Shown here one piece after another: positions 34,030 through 41,836 of a DNA stretch of 64,000 nt. The DNA is taken from the NCBI GenBank assembly GCA_035456465.1, contig DATIDD010000001.1:39007-103006 (forward strand), written 5' to 3'. This DNA is from DATHTC01 sp035456465. GTDB taxonomy: Bacteria > Actinomycetota > Thermoleophilia > Gaiellales > Gaiellaceae. The notes beneath the pieces were generated by a model. That model was not told the origin of the DNA. It worked only from the letters and a program-made list of their open reading frames with translations, and searched no databases. Numbering within the stretch: the stretch's first letter is position 1; every line of letters begins with the position of its first letter. The position numbers were made by a program, and so were the translations under genes.

Positions 34030-35087
34030 GGCCGCGCCGCGAGGCGTACCGAGACGGTACGGCGCTCGCCGTCGCGCACGATCGTGACGTCGACCGCCTC
34101 GCCGGGCTCGTGCCTGCGCAGCGCGGCGAAGAGGTTCTCGACCGTCTCGATCGTGTCGCCGCCGAGCACCACCACGACGTCGCCCGGCTGGAGCCCCGCG
34201 CGGGCGGCCGGGGTGCCGGCGGTGACCTCGCGGACGAGGACGCCCGTCTCCACGCCGAGGCCGAACGACTGGTCGAGGTCGGCCGTCACCTGCTCGGGGA
34301 GGATCCCGATGTAGGCGTGGCGCACCTCGCCGCGGTCGATCAGCTGCTTCGCCACGCTGCTCACGGTCTGCGACGGGATCGCGAACCCGATCGAGACCGC
34401 GCGTTCCTCGGGCGGGATGTAGGCGACGTTGATCCCGATCACCTCTGCGTGCTCGTCGACGAGCGCGCCGCCGGAGTTGCCGGGCGAGATCGCCGCGTCG
34501 GTCTGGATCAGGTCGACGAGCGCGGGCGTCTGGCCGCCCGACGGGATCTCGCGGTGGAGCCCGGACACGATCCCGGCGGAGACGGTGTTCTCGAACCCGA
34601 GCGGGGCCCCGATCGCGACCGCGAGCGCGCCGACCTCCGGCAGCGCGTCCGCGAAGCGTGCCGCCGGGAGCCCGTTCCGGTCGACGCGGATCACGGCGAG
34701 GTCGGTGACGGGGTCCGTCGCCACCAGCGTCGCGTCGAGCCGCTCGCCGGTCGCGAGCGCGACCCGGATCTCGGTCGCGCCCGAGACGACGTGGTCGTTC
34801 GTGACGACGTCCCCGCCGGCGTCCCAGATCACGCCGCTGCCGTTGCCGCTCCCCTCGGGCCCGGAGACGAGGACGGTCACGACGGAGTGCGCGACGGCGT
34901 CGACGATCTCGGGGATCCGCCCGAAGACCTCGTCGCCGGTCGACGGGGATCGCGACGCGGTCGTGGTGACCGTGACCGTCCGGGGTGCGACCGTGGCGGC
35001 GCTCTCGTCGTCGCCGCCCGCGCTGCACCCGCCGGCGACGAGCGCCAGCGCGGCGAGGAGCGGGAGCCCGAGGCGCATCGCGGTCAC
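34026..35087 (-). CDS. HtrA/DegP-type serine protease lipoprotein with PDZ domain
   Basis: A 353-residue protein. Lipoprotein signal with lipobox LVAGGC (Cys21), a short Thr/Ser-rich linker, trypsin domain with His in VTNDHVVSGA, Asp in DPVTDLAVIRV and Ser in SPGNSGGALV, then one PDZ domain (about 265-350; AARAGLQPGDVVVVLGG). It would work outside the membrane in protein quality control. A start four codons downstream (ATG 35078) is equally possible. Convergent with the site-2 protease; their stops share CTAG (34026-34029). Confidence 0.93.
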   Translation of the reverse strand: MTAMRLGLPLLAALALVAGGCSAGGDDESAATVAPRTVTVTTTASRSPSTGDEVFGRIPEIVDAVAHSVVTVLVSGPEGSGNGSGVIWDAGGDVVTNDHVVSGATEIRVALATGERLDATLVATDPVTDLAVIRVDRNGLPAARFADALPEVGALAVAIGAPLGFENTVSAGIVSGLHREIPSGGQTPALVDLIQTDAAISPGNSGGALVDEHAEVIGINVAYIPPEERAVSIGFAIPSQTVSSVAKQLIDRGEVRHAYIGILPEQVTADLDQSFGLGVETGVLVREVTAGTPAARAGLQPGDVVVVLGGDTIETVENLFAALRRHEPGEAVDVTIVRDGERRTVSVRLAARP

Positions 35088-35136
35088 CGTAGCCGCTCGC
35101 CCTCGCTTCCGAGCACCTCGCCGGCCGCGCGAATCG

Positions 35137-36333
35137 CTACCGCCCGGCAGCCGCGGTCGAGGCTCGCAGCCGCGCAGCGAGCTCGTCCGTGAGCTGGCCC
35201 GGCTCGAGCCGCCAGCGCCAGTTGCCCCGCTCCCGCCCGGGCACGTTCATCCGCGCCTCGCTGCCGAGGCCGAGCAGGTCCTGCGCAGGCACGATCGCCA
35301 GGCGGCAGACGGACGCGAGCGCCAGCTCGACGAGGCTCCACGCGGGATCGCGGGCGTCCAGTCCGGAGCGTGCGCGTACGTCCGGCGCGAGCGAGTCCCA
35401 CCAGCCGCGCGTGGTGTCGTTGTCGTGCGTGCCCGTGTAGACGACGCCGTTCTCGCGGTGCGCGCCCGGCCGGTGGGGGTTGCCGGGGCCGCCCTCGAAG
35501 CCGAACTGGAGCACGTGCATCCCCGGCAGGCCGAGCTCGTCCCGCAGGCGCTCCACCGGCTCGGTGATCACGCCGAGATCCTCCGCGATCAGCGGCAGCG
35601 CACCGAGCGCGGCCCCGACCGCGTCGAAGAGCTCGCGCCCCGGCCCCGGGCGCCACGTCCCCGTCCTGGCGGTCGGCGCCTCGGCGGGGACGGCCCAGTA
35701 CGCGACGAACCCGCGGAAGTGGTCGACGCGCGTCAGGTCGACGAGCTCGAACATGCGGCGGAAGCGCTCGATCCACCAGCGGTAGCCGGTGGCGCGCAGG
35801 ATCGACCAGTCGTAGACGGGGTTGCCCCAGCGCTGGCCTTCGTCGGTGAAGGCGTCAGGTGGGACTCCGGCGACGACGTCCGGGACGAACAGCTCCGGAT
35901 GCGCGAGATGGTCGGCGCCGCCGTCGGCGACGTAGATGGGGAGGTCGCCGACGATGCCGATGCCGCGTTCCTTCGCGTACCGCCGCAGCGCGCTCCACTC
36001 GCGGTCGAAGCGCACCTGGTCGGCGACGGCCCCCTCGCCCGCGAAGGCGGCCCACTCGCCGACCCAGGCCGGGTGGCGCGCGACGAACGCGTCGAGCTCC
36101 TCCGCCGAGACGTCGGCGTCCGGCTCTGCCAGCAGGCCCGGCCAGCCCGCGAACGCGGACGCGGCCTTGTACGGAGAGTCGAACTTGTCGGGCGGCCCCA
36201 GCGGCAGCACCTGCCACCACGACTGGCCCGCTGCGGCCAGCCAGTCGACGAACGCGCAGGCGTCCCGGCCGAGGCGACCCGACGGCAGCGAGGTCGGGTG
36301 CAGCAGGACGCCGCTCGAACGTTGTAGCGTCAC
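35137..36333 (-). CDS. malQ: 4-alpha-glucanotransferase (amylomaltase), compact
   Basis: A 398-residue GH77 enzyme that transfers maltodextrin segments. Conserved blocks: SSGVLLHPTSLPSG, WWQVLPLGP, GVPPDAFTDEGQRWGNP, LVDLTRVDHFRGF with the nucleophile Asp, PLIAEDLGVIT with the acid/base Glu, and TGTHDNDTTRGW. It lacks about 100 residues between SAFAGWP and the GIGIVGDLPIYV block that the 500-residue Thermus enzyme has, but both ends and all catalytic blocks are intact, so it is a compact form, not a broken gene. GTG start, divergent from glgE. Confidence 0.92.
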   Translation of the reverse strand: MTLQRSSGVLLHPTSLPSGRLGRDACAFVDWLAAAGQSWWQVLPLGPPDKFDSPYKAASAFAGWPGLLAEPDADVSAEELDAFVARHPAWVGEWAAFAGEGAVADQVRFDREWSALRRYAKERGIGIVGDLPIYVADGGADHLAHPELFVPDVVAGVPPDAFTDEGQRWGNPVYDWSILRATGYRWWIERFRRMFELVDLTRVDHFRGFVAYWAVPAEAPTARTGTWRPGPGRELFDAVGAALGALPLIAEDLGVITEPVERLRDELGLPGMHVLQFGFEGGPGNPHRPGAHRENGVVYTGTHDNDTTRGWWDSLAPDVRARSGLDARDPAWSLVELALASVCRLAIVPAQDLLGLGSEARMNVPGRERGNWRWRLEPGQLTDELAARLRASTAAAGR

Positions 36334-36334
36334 C

Positions 36335-36363
36335 GTCGTTTAGGAGCCGGGGTCGTTTGGGAC
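36335..36363. promoter_or_regulatory. Direct repeat in the malQ/glgE divergent region
   Basis: GTCGTTTAGGAG (36335-36346) and GTCGTTTGGGAC (36352-36363) are spaced 17 bases apart in the 41-base gap between the two divergent starts. Two half-site repeats at this spacing could be an operator serving both directions. No known regulator site is matched. Confidence 0.3.
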
Positions 36364-36374
36364 GAAGCCGACGG

Positions 36375-38186
36375 ATGCCCCTTCCCAGGTCGAGCGAGCC
36401 ACCGCGCCGCATCCAGATCCAGCAGGTCGAGCCCGTCGTCGACGGCGGCCGCTATCCGGTCAAGCGGACGCAGGGCGAGCGGGTCGAGGTGTCGGCGACG
36501 ATCTTCCGGGACGGGCACGAGATCCTGGGTGCGGCGGTGCGGGCCCGCCGCAAGGGCGAGCGCCGGTGGCGGGAGACGCTGATGTACCACGTCGGCAACG
36601 ACCGGTGGGTCGGTCACGTCGAGCCGGGCGAGTGCGGCCCGTGGGAGCTCGGCGTCTGCGCGTGGGTCGACCGCTTCGCCTCCTGGCGGCACGAGCTGCG
36701 GCGGAAGGTGGACGCGGGCCAGGAGGACGTCGCCGGCGAGCTGTCGGAGGGGGCGGCGCTTCACGGCGTCGAGTCGCTGACCGTGGAGGAGGCGCTCGCG
36801 GGCACCGAGACCGACCGCTCCGAGCTCACCGTCGCGCCCGCGATCGTCATCGACGTCGACCGCGAGCGCGCCAGGTTCGGCGCGTGGTACGAGCTGTTCC
36901 CGCGCTCCTGGGGCGGCTTCCGCGGCGTCACCGAGGCACTGCCGGAGCTCGCGGCGCTCGGCTTCGACGTCGTCTACCTGCCGCCGGTGCACCCGATCGG
37001 GAGCACGAACCGCAAGGGCCGGAACAACGCGCTCTCGGCGGCGCGCGGCGACCCGGGCAGCCCGTGGGCGATCGGGTCGGAGCTCGGCGGCCACGACGCG
37101 GTCGACCCCGAGCTCGGAACGGTCGAGGAGTTCGAGGCGATGGTCCGGCGGGGCCGCGAGCTCGGCTGCGAGATCTGCCTCGACTTCGCGATCCAGTGCT
37201 CGCCGGACCACCCCTGGCTCCGGCAGCATCCGGAGTGGTTCCACCGGCGTCCCGACGGCACGCTGAAGTACGCCGAGAACCCGCCCAAGCGCTACCAGGA
37301 CATCTACAACGTCAACTTCGACTGCGAGGACTGGAAGGGCCTGTGGCAGGCGCTCCTGGAGGTCGTGCGGGTCTGGGTCGGTCGCGGCGTGCGCGCCTTC
37401 CGCGTCGACAACCCGCACACGAAGCCCGTCCCGTTCTGGGAGTGGCTGATCGCGGAGGTCCGCGCCACGGATCCCGACGTGCTGTTCCTCGCCGAGGCCT
37501 TCACGCGCCCCGCGATGATGCAGACGCTCGGGAAGATCGGCTTCGACCAGAGCTACACGTACTTCACCTGGAAGAACACGAAGTGGGAGCTGCAGGAGTT
37601 CGTGGCCGACCTGCTCGCGTGGGGCGACTTCTACCGGCCGAACGCCTTCGCGAACACGCCCGACATCCTCCACCGCTACCTGCAGCAGGGCGGGCGGCCG
37701 GCGTTCGAGGCGCGGCTTGTGCTCGCGGCGACGATCTCGCCCAGCTACGGGATCTACTCGGGGTTCGAGCACGTCGAGAACGTGCCGCTGCGGGAGGGCT
37801 CGGAGGAGTACCTCGACTCGGAGAAGTACGAGGTGAAGGAGCGTGCGCTCGACGGGCCGTTGCTCCCGCTGGTCCGTCGACTCAACGAGATCCGCCGCGC
37901 GCATCCCGCGCTGCAGCGGCTCGAGCTCGCGTGGCTCGAGACGGAGAGCGACGACCTGCTCGGGTACGCGAAGAAGCAGGGCGACGACGTCGTGCTCACG
38001 GTCGTGAACCTGAACCCGTTCGAGGAGCGGGAGGGCGTCGCCGTCGTCCCGGCCTGGCTCGGGCTGCCGCCGGCCGTGCCGCTGCGCGACCTGCTCGCCG
38101 ACCGGGTGTTCACCTGGCACATCGGGCGCAACTACGTGCGGCTCGGCCCCGGACAGTCGCACGTGCTGGCGCCGGAGCGCGCGTGA
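36375..38186 (+). CDS. glgE: Alpha-1,4-glucan:maltose-1-phosphate maltosyltransferase
   Basis: A 603-residue GH13 enzyme that extends alpha-1,4-glucan using maltose 1-phosphate. An N-terminal beta domain (RIQIQQVEPVVDGGRYPVKR) precedes the barrel; WYELFPRSWGGFRGV, VYLPPVHPIGSTNRKGRNN, nucleophile in FRVDNPHTKP, acid/base in LFLAEAFTRP and QSYTYFTWKNTKWEL are typical of GlgE. It is somewhat shorter than the 660-700 residue mycobacterial form, mostly at the N-terminus. With TreS and maltokinase downstream it completes the trehalose-to-glucan route. Stop overlaps the HIT gene. Confidence 0.95.
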   Translation: MPLPRSSEPPRRIQIQQVEPVVDGGRYPVKRTQGERVEVSATIFRDGHEILGAAVRARRKGERRWRETLMYHVGNDRWVGHVEPGECGPWELGVCAWVDRFASWRHELRRKVDAGQEDVAGELSEGAALHGVESLTVEEALAGTETDRSELTVAPAIVIDVDRERARFGAWYELFPRSWGGFRGVTEALPELAALGFDVVYLPPVHPIGSTNRKGRNNALSAARGDPGSPWAIGSELGGHDAVDPELGTVEEFEAMVRRGRELGCEICLDFAIQCSPDHPWLRQHPEWFHRRPDGTLKYAENPPKRYQDIYNVNFDCEDWKGLWQALLEVVRVWVGRGVRAFRVDNPHTKPVPFWEWLIAEVRATDPDVLFLAEAFTRPAMMQTLGKIGFDQSYTYFTWKNTKWELQEFVADLLAWGDFYRPNAFANTPDILHRYLQQGGRPAFEARLVLAATISPSYGIYSGFEHVENVPLREGSEEYLDSEKYEVKERALDGPLLPLVRRLNEIRRAHPALQRLELAWLETESDDLLGYAKKQGDDVVLTVVNLNPFEEREGVAVVPAWLGLPPAVPLRDLLADRVFTWHIGRNYVRLGPGQSHVLAPERA

Positions 38187-38611
38187 GCGGCTGCGTCTTC
38201 TGCGGCATCGTCGCCGGAGACGTCGACGCGAGCCCCGTCCGCGAGGACGAGGCGATCGTCGCGTTCATGGACATCCGTCCCGTCAGCCGTGGCCATCTGC
38301 TCGTCGTCCCCAGGCGGCACGCCGCCACGCTCGCCGAGCTCGACGAGGAGTCGCAGCGGGCGCTCTTCCCCGCGGCCGTCCGCGCGGCCGGTGCGCTGCG
38401 GGCGTCCGGCCTCCCGTGCGAGGGCGTCAACGTCTGGCTCGCGGACGGCGAGGCGGCCGGCCAGGAGGTCTTCCACGTGCACCTCCACGTGCTCCCGCGG
38501 TTCGCCGGCGACGGGTTCGGCATCCGCTTCCCGGACGGGTACGGCACGGTGCGGCCGCGCGAGGAGCTCGACCGGGACGCCGCCGCGATCCGTGGGGCCT
38601 GGCCGCGATGA
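38183..38611 (+). CDS. HIT-family nucleotide-binding protein
   Basis: A 142-residue HIT protein with SGCVFCGIVAGDVDASPV, MDIRPVSRGHLLVVPRRH and the catalytic HVHLHVLPR. HIT proteins hydrolyse nucleoside phosphoramidates, Ap4A-type or sugar nucleotides. It sits between glgE and treS with four-base overlaps on both sides, so it is made with the glucan pathway. A role on ADP-linked intermediates is possible but not shown by sequence. Confidence 0.88.
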   Translation: MSGCVFCGIVAGDVDASPVREDEAIVAFMDIRPVSRGHLLVVPRRHAATLAELDEESQRALFPAAVRAAGALRASGLPCEGVNVWLADGEAAGQEVFHVHLHVLPRFAGDGFGIRFPDGYGTVRPREELDRDAAAIRGAWPR

Positions 38612-40275
38612 GCGAGCCCGGACAGTGGTTCGAGAGCGACCCGCTGTGGTTCAAGCGGGCGGTGTTCTACGAGATCCACACGCGCGGGTTCTTCGACTCG
38701 GACGACGACGGCTCCGGCGACCTGCGGGGGATCCAGGAGAAGCTCGACTACCTGCAGTGGCTCGGGATCGACTGCCTCTGGCTGCTGCCGATGTACGCGA
38801 GCCCGCTCCGCGACGGCGGCTACGACATCGCCGACTTCTATGCGATCCACCCGGACTACGGCACGGTCGACGACTTCCAGAACCTCGTCGAGGCGGCGCA
38901 CCGTCGCGGACTCCGGGTGATCGCCGACCTGGTGATGAACCACACCTCGTCCGACCACCCGTGGTTCCAGGCGTCGCGGACCGACCCGGACGGCGAGTAC
39001 GGCGACTACTACGTCTGGTCGGACGAGGACGACCGCTGGAGCGAGGCGCGGGTGATCTTCCTCGACTCCGAGCCGTCGAACTGGACCTGGGACCCCGCGC
39101 GCGGCCAGTACTACTGGCACCGCTTCTTCCACCACCAGCCGGACCTCAACTACCGGAACCCGCAGGTCCGCGAGGAGATGCTGAACGCCCTCCGCTTCTG
39201 GCTCGACCTCGGCATCGACGGCTTCCGCCTCGACGCGGTCCCGTACCTGTACGAGGCCGACGGGACGAACGGCGAGAACCTCCCCGAGACGCACGAGTTC
39301 CTCCAGCGCGTCCGCGCCGAGGTCGACGCCCACTACCCCGACCGCGTGCTCCTGGCCGAGGCGAACCAGTGGCCCGCGGACGTGGTCGACTACTTCGGCG
39401 AGGGCGACGAGTGCCACATGGCGTTCCACTTCCCGGTGATGCCGCGCATGTTCATGTCGCTGCGGCGCGAGGACGCCACGCCGATCTACGAGATCCTGCG
39501 CAACACGCCGGCGATCCCCGAGAACGCGCAGTGGGGGCTGTTCCTGCGCAACCACGACGAGCTGACGCTCGAGATGGTCACCGACGAGGAGCGCGACTAC
39601 ATGTACGAGGAGTACGCGAAGGACCCGCGGATGAAGCTGAACCTCGGGATCCGCCGCCGCCTGGCGCCGCTGCTCGACAACGGCCGGCCGGAGATCGAGC
39701 TGCTGCACGCGATCCTGTTCTCGTTGCCGGGGTCGCCGGTCCTCTACTACGGCGACGAGATCGGGATGGGCGACAACGTCTTCCTCGGCGACCGCGACGG
39801 CGTGCGGACGCCGATGCAGTGGACGGGGGACCGCAACGGCGGCTTCTCGCGGGCGGACTTCGCACAGCTGTACCTCCCGCCGCTGATGGACCCCGTCTAC
39901 GGCTACCAGGCGGTCAACGTCGAGGCGGAGCTCCGGCAGCCGACCTCCTTCCTGCGCTGGCTGCGGCGCTTCGTCGAGCTCCGCAAGCAGCACCCGGTGT
40001 TCGGCCTCGGGACGTACGAGGCGCTGGTGACGTCGAACCCGCGCGTGTTCGCCCACATCCGCCGGTACGAGGACGACACGGTGCTCTGCGTCCACAACCT
40101 CGCGCGCTCGGCACAGGCGGTTGAACTCGACCTGGCGTGGTACGAGGGGTGGGTGCCCGTGGAGATGTTCGGCCGGACGCCGTTCCCGCAGATCGGGTCG
40201 CTGCCCTACCTGCTGACGATGGCGCCGCGCGGCTTCTTCTGGTTCCAGCTCCAGCCTCCGGAGGGCGGCGAGTGA
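38608..40275 (+). CDS. treS: Trehalose synthase (maltose alpha-D-glucosyltransferase)
   Basis: A 555-residue GH13 enzyme interconverting trehalose and maltose. WFKRAVFYEIHTRGFFDSDDDGSGDL, HPDYGTVDDFQ, nucleophile in DGFRLDAVPYLYE, acid/base in LLAEANQWPADVV, and FLRNHDELTLEMV are the TreS signatures. It ends before a maltokinase domain, which is encoded by the next gene rather than fused. ATG overlaps the HIT stop. Confidence 0.96.
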   Translation: MSEPGQWFESDPLWFKRAVFYEIHTRGFFDSDDDGSGDLRGIQEKLDYLQWLGIDCLWLLPMYASPLRDGGYDIADFYAIHPDYGTVDDFQNLVEAAHRRGLRVIADLVMNHTSSDHPWFQASRTDPDGEYGDYYVWSDEDDRWSEARVIFLDSEPSNWTWDPARGQYYWHRFFHHQPDLNYRNPQVREEMLNALRFWLDLGIDGFRLDAVPYLYEADGTNGENLPETHEFLQRVRAEVDAHYPDRVLLAEANQWPADVVDYFGEGDECHMAFHFPVMPRMFMSLRREDATPIYEILRNTPAIPENAQWGLFLRNHDELTLEMVTDEERDYMYEEYAKDPRMKLNLGIRRRLAPLLDNGRPEIELLHAILFSLPGSPVLYYGDEIGMGDNVFLGDRDGVRTPMQWTGDRNGGFSRADFAQLYLPPLMDPVYGYQAVNVEAELRQPTSFLRWLRRFVELRKQHPVFGLGTYEALVTSNPRVFAHIRRYEDDTVLCVHNLARSAQAVELDLAWYEGWVPVEMFGRTPFPQIGSLPYLLTMAPRGFFWFQLQPPEGGE

Positions 40276-41672
40276 CGATCGTCGACCGCCTCACGTCCGG
40301 CGACCTCGGGCTGGTCGAGGAGCAGCGCCTGCGCGACCACGTCCGCGGCCGCCGCTGGTACGGGTCGAAGACCCAGGAGATCACGCACGCGCACATCGTC
40401 GACGCCGCCGTCGTGCGCACGGAGTCGCCGCTGCTCGTCGTCGCCGTCGCGGAGGTTCGCTTCCACGAGGGCACGCACGATCTCTACCAGCTGCTGCTCG
40501 GGCTGCGGCCGGCGGACGAGGGCGCTGTGGGGGAGGCGATCGGCGAGACCGACGGCTGGGTCGTCTACGACGCGCTCGACGACGCGGCGCTCGCGCGCGA
40601 GCTCCTGTCCCTCATGCGCCGGGGGGCGACGGTGCCGGCGGTCGAGGGCTCGCTCGAGTTCCAGGCGATCGACCCGGCGGCGCTCGGCGGCGAGCTCGGG
40701 ATGCGGCCGGCGGGCGTCGAGCAGTCGAACACCTCCGTGGTCTTCGGCGACGAGCTGATCCTGAAGGCCTACCGGCGGCTCGAGGCCGGCATCAACCCCG
40801 AGCTGGAGCTCCTCCGCTTCCTGACCGAGCGTGGGTTCGCCAACATCGCCCGGCTCCACGGGTGGTACGCGTACTCGGGCCGCCCGGTGGAGGCGACGCT
40901 CGGGATCCTGCAGCGGTACGTGCCGAGCGCGGTCGACGGCTGGGAGCTCGCGATCGCGGAGGTCGGTGCGCGGCCGGAGGAGTTCCTCGCGCGGCTGCGG
41001 CGGCTCGGCGAGGTGACGGGCGCGCTGCACACCGCCCTCGGCTCCGACCCGGCGGACGTGGACTTCGCGCCCGAGGAGCCGAGCACCGAGTCGCTCGCGC
41101 TCCTGACCGCGACCGTCGACGAGGAGATCGAGGCGATCTTCCTCGACCTCCCCGAGACCGAGGCGGTCGAGCCGATCGCCGGTCGCGGCGAGGAGGTGCG
41201 CGACCGGCTGCGCCTCATGTCGCACGTCGGCGCGGTCGGTCGCGCGATCCGGACCCACGGCGACTACCACCTGGGCCAGACGCTCTGGACGGGAACGGAC
41301 TGGGTGGTGATCGACTTCGAGGGCGAGCCGGCGCGGGGGCTCGCGGAGCGTCGCCGCAAGCGCTCGCCGCTCCGCGACGTCGCCGGGATGCTTCGCTCGT
41401 TCGCCTACGCCGCCTCGGCGGTGCAGATCCTCCACGGCGGCGAGGCGCCCGCGGGCTGGGAGCAACGGGCGCGCGAGGAATTCCTCGACGGCTACTTCGG
41501 CACGGTCGACCGGTCGCTCGTGCCTCCGAGCGAGGAGGGAAAGGCCCGGCTGCTCGCGGTGTTCGAGCTGGAGAAGGCGGTGTACGAGCTCCGCTACGAG
41601 CTCAACAACCGCCCCGACTGGGTGGGGATCCCGGTCGCGGGGATCCTGCGGCTGCTGGAGGCGCCGCTGTGA
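40272..41672 (+). CDS. mak: Maltokinase
   Basis: A 466-residue kinase of the Mak/Pep2 type, phosphorylating maltose to maltose 1-phosphate for GlgE. Aminoglycoside-kinase-like motifs: the N-terminal cap RGRRWYGSKTQEI, HGDYHLGQTLW catalytic loop, and WVVIDFEGEPARGLAERRRKRSPLRDVAGML metal/regulatory block (family fingerprint spread over about residues 343-372). GTG overlapping treS. Its last 22 codons (41607-41672) are duplicated 164 bases downstream, just before glgB. Confidence 0.94.
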   Translation: MTIVDRLTSGDLGLVEEQRLRDHVRGRRWYGSKTQEITHAHIVDAAVVRTESPLLVVAVAEVRFHEGTHDLYQLLLGLRPADEGAVGEAIGETDGWVVYDALDDAALARELLSLMRRGATVPAVEGSLEFQAIDPAALGGELGMRPAGVEQSNTSVVFGDELILKAYRRLEAGINPELELLRFLTERGFANIARLHGWYAYSGRPVEATLGILQRYVPSAVDGWELAIAEVGARPEEFLARLRRLGEVTGALHTALGSDPADVDFAPEEPSTESLALLTATVDEEIEAIFLDLPETEAVEPIAGRGEEVRDRLRLMSHVGAVGRAIRTHGDYHLGQTLWTGTDWVVIDFEGEPARGLAERRRKRSPLRDVAGMLRSFAYAASAVQILHGGEAPAGWEQRAREEFLDGYFGTVDRSLVPPSEEGKARLLAVFELEKAVYELRYELNNRPDWVGIPVAGILRLLEAPL

Positions 41673-41836
41673 TCGGGGCCGCTGTGACCGAGGCCGCTGT
41701 GACCGAGGCCGCTGTGACCGAGGCTCGGAAGAAGGGGGCCCACGGGGGAAACATGGTTTCCCCCGTGCAGAACCGGCCCGACTGGGTGGGGATCCCGGTC
41801 GCGGGGATCGTGCGGCTGCTGGAGGCGCCGCTGTGA
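41669..41836 (+). CDS. 55-residue relay ORF from the duplicated mak end
   Basis: Begins on a GTG overlapping the mak stop and ends on the duplicated stop overlapping the glgB GTG. It encodes three and a half AAVTE-type repeats, a basic stretch (ARKKGAHGG) and the duplicated mak tail NRPDWVGIPVAGI. It preserves translational coupling from mak to glgB across the insertion. As a protein it has no recognised function. Confidence 0.4.
   Translation: MIGAAVTEAAVTEAAVTEARKKGAHGGNMVSPVQNRPDWVGIPVAGIVRLLEAPL
41741..41767. repeat. Perfect 27-base palindrome in the mak-glgB insert
   Basis: Arms CACGGGGGAAAC (41741-41752) and GTTTCCCCCGTG (41756-41767) with a 3-base ATG centre. It could form a hairpin or be the mark of an inserted repeat element. 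A looser relative may be the hairpin at 8883-8905. Confidence 0.7.

Larger units (their letters stand above)
41607..41836 (+). repeat. Segmental duplication at the mak-glgB junction
   Basis: A 66-bp segment containing the last 21 codons and stop of mak (41607-41672) recurs at 41771-41836 with two mismatches. Between the copies lie four 15-base units of GCCGCTGTGACCGAG type (41663-41722, the first one divergent) and a 27-base palindrome. A fifth unit (41827-41841) covers the glgB start codon. The array looks like an expansion of the original mak/glgB GTGA junction. Confidence 0.85.

Noticed and set aside
35137..36333. malQ as a truncated pseudogene
   Set aside because: Both ends and all catalytic blocks are intact; only a central segment is shorter, as in compact GH77 enzymes.
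1919..41836. Link between the 164-bp fold-back element and the 164-base offset of the mak-end duplication
   Set aside because: The sequences are unrelated; equal length appears to be coincidence.
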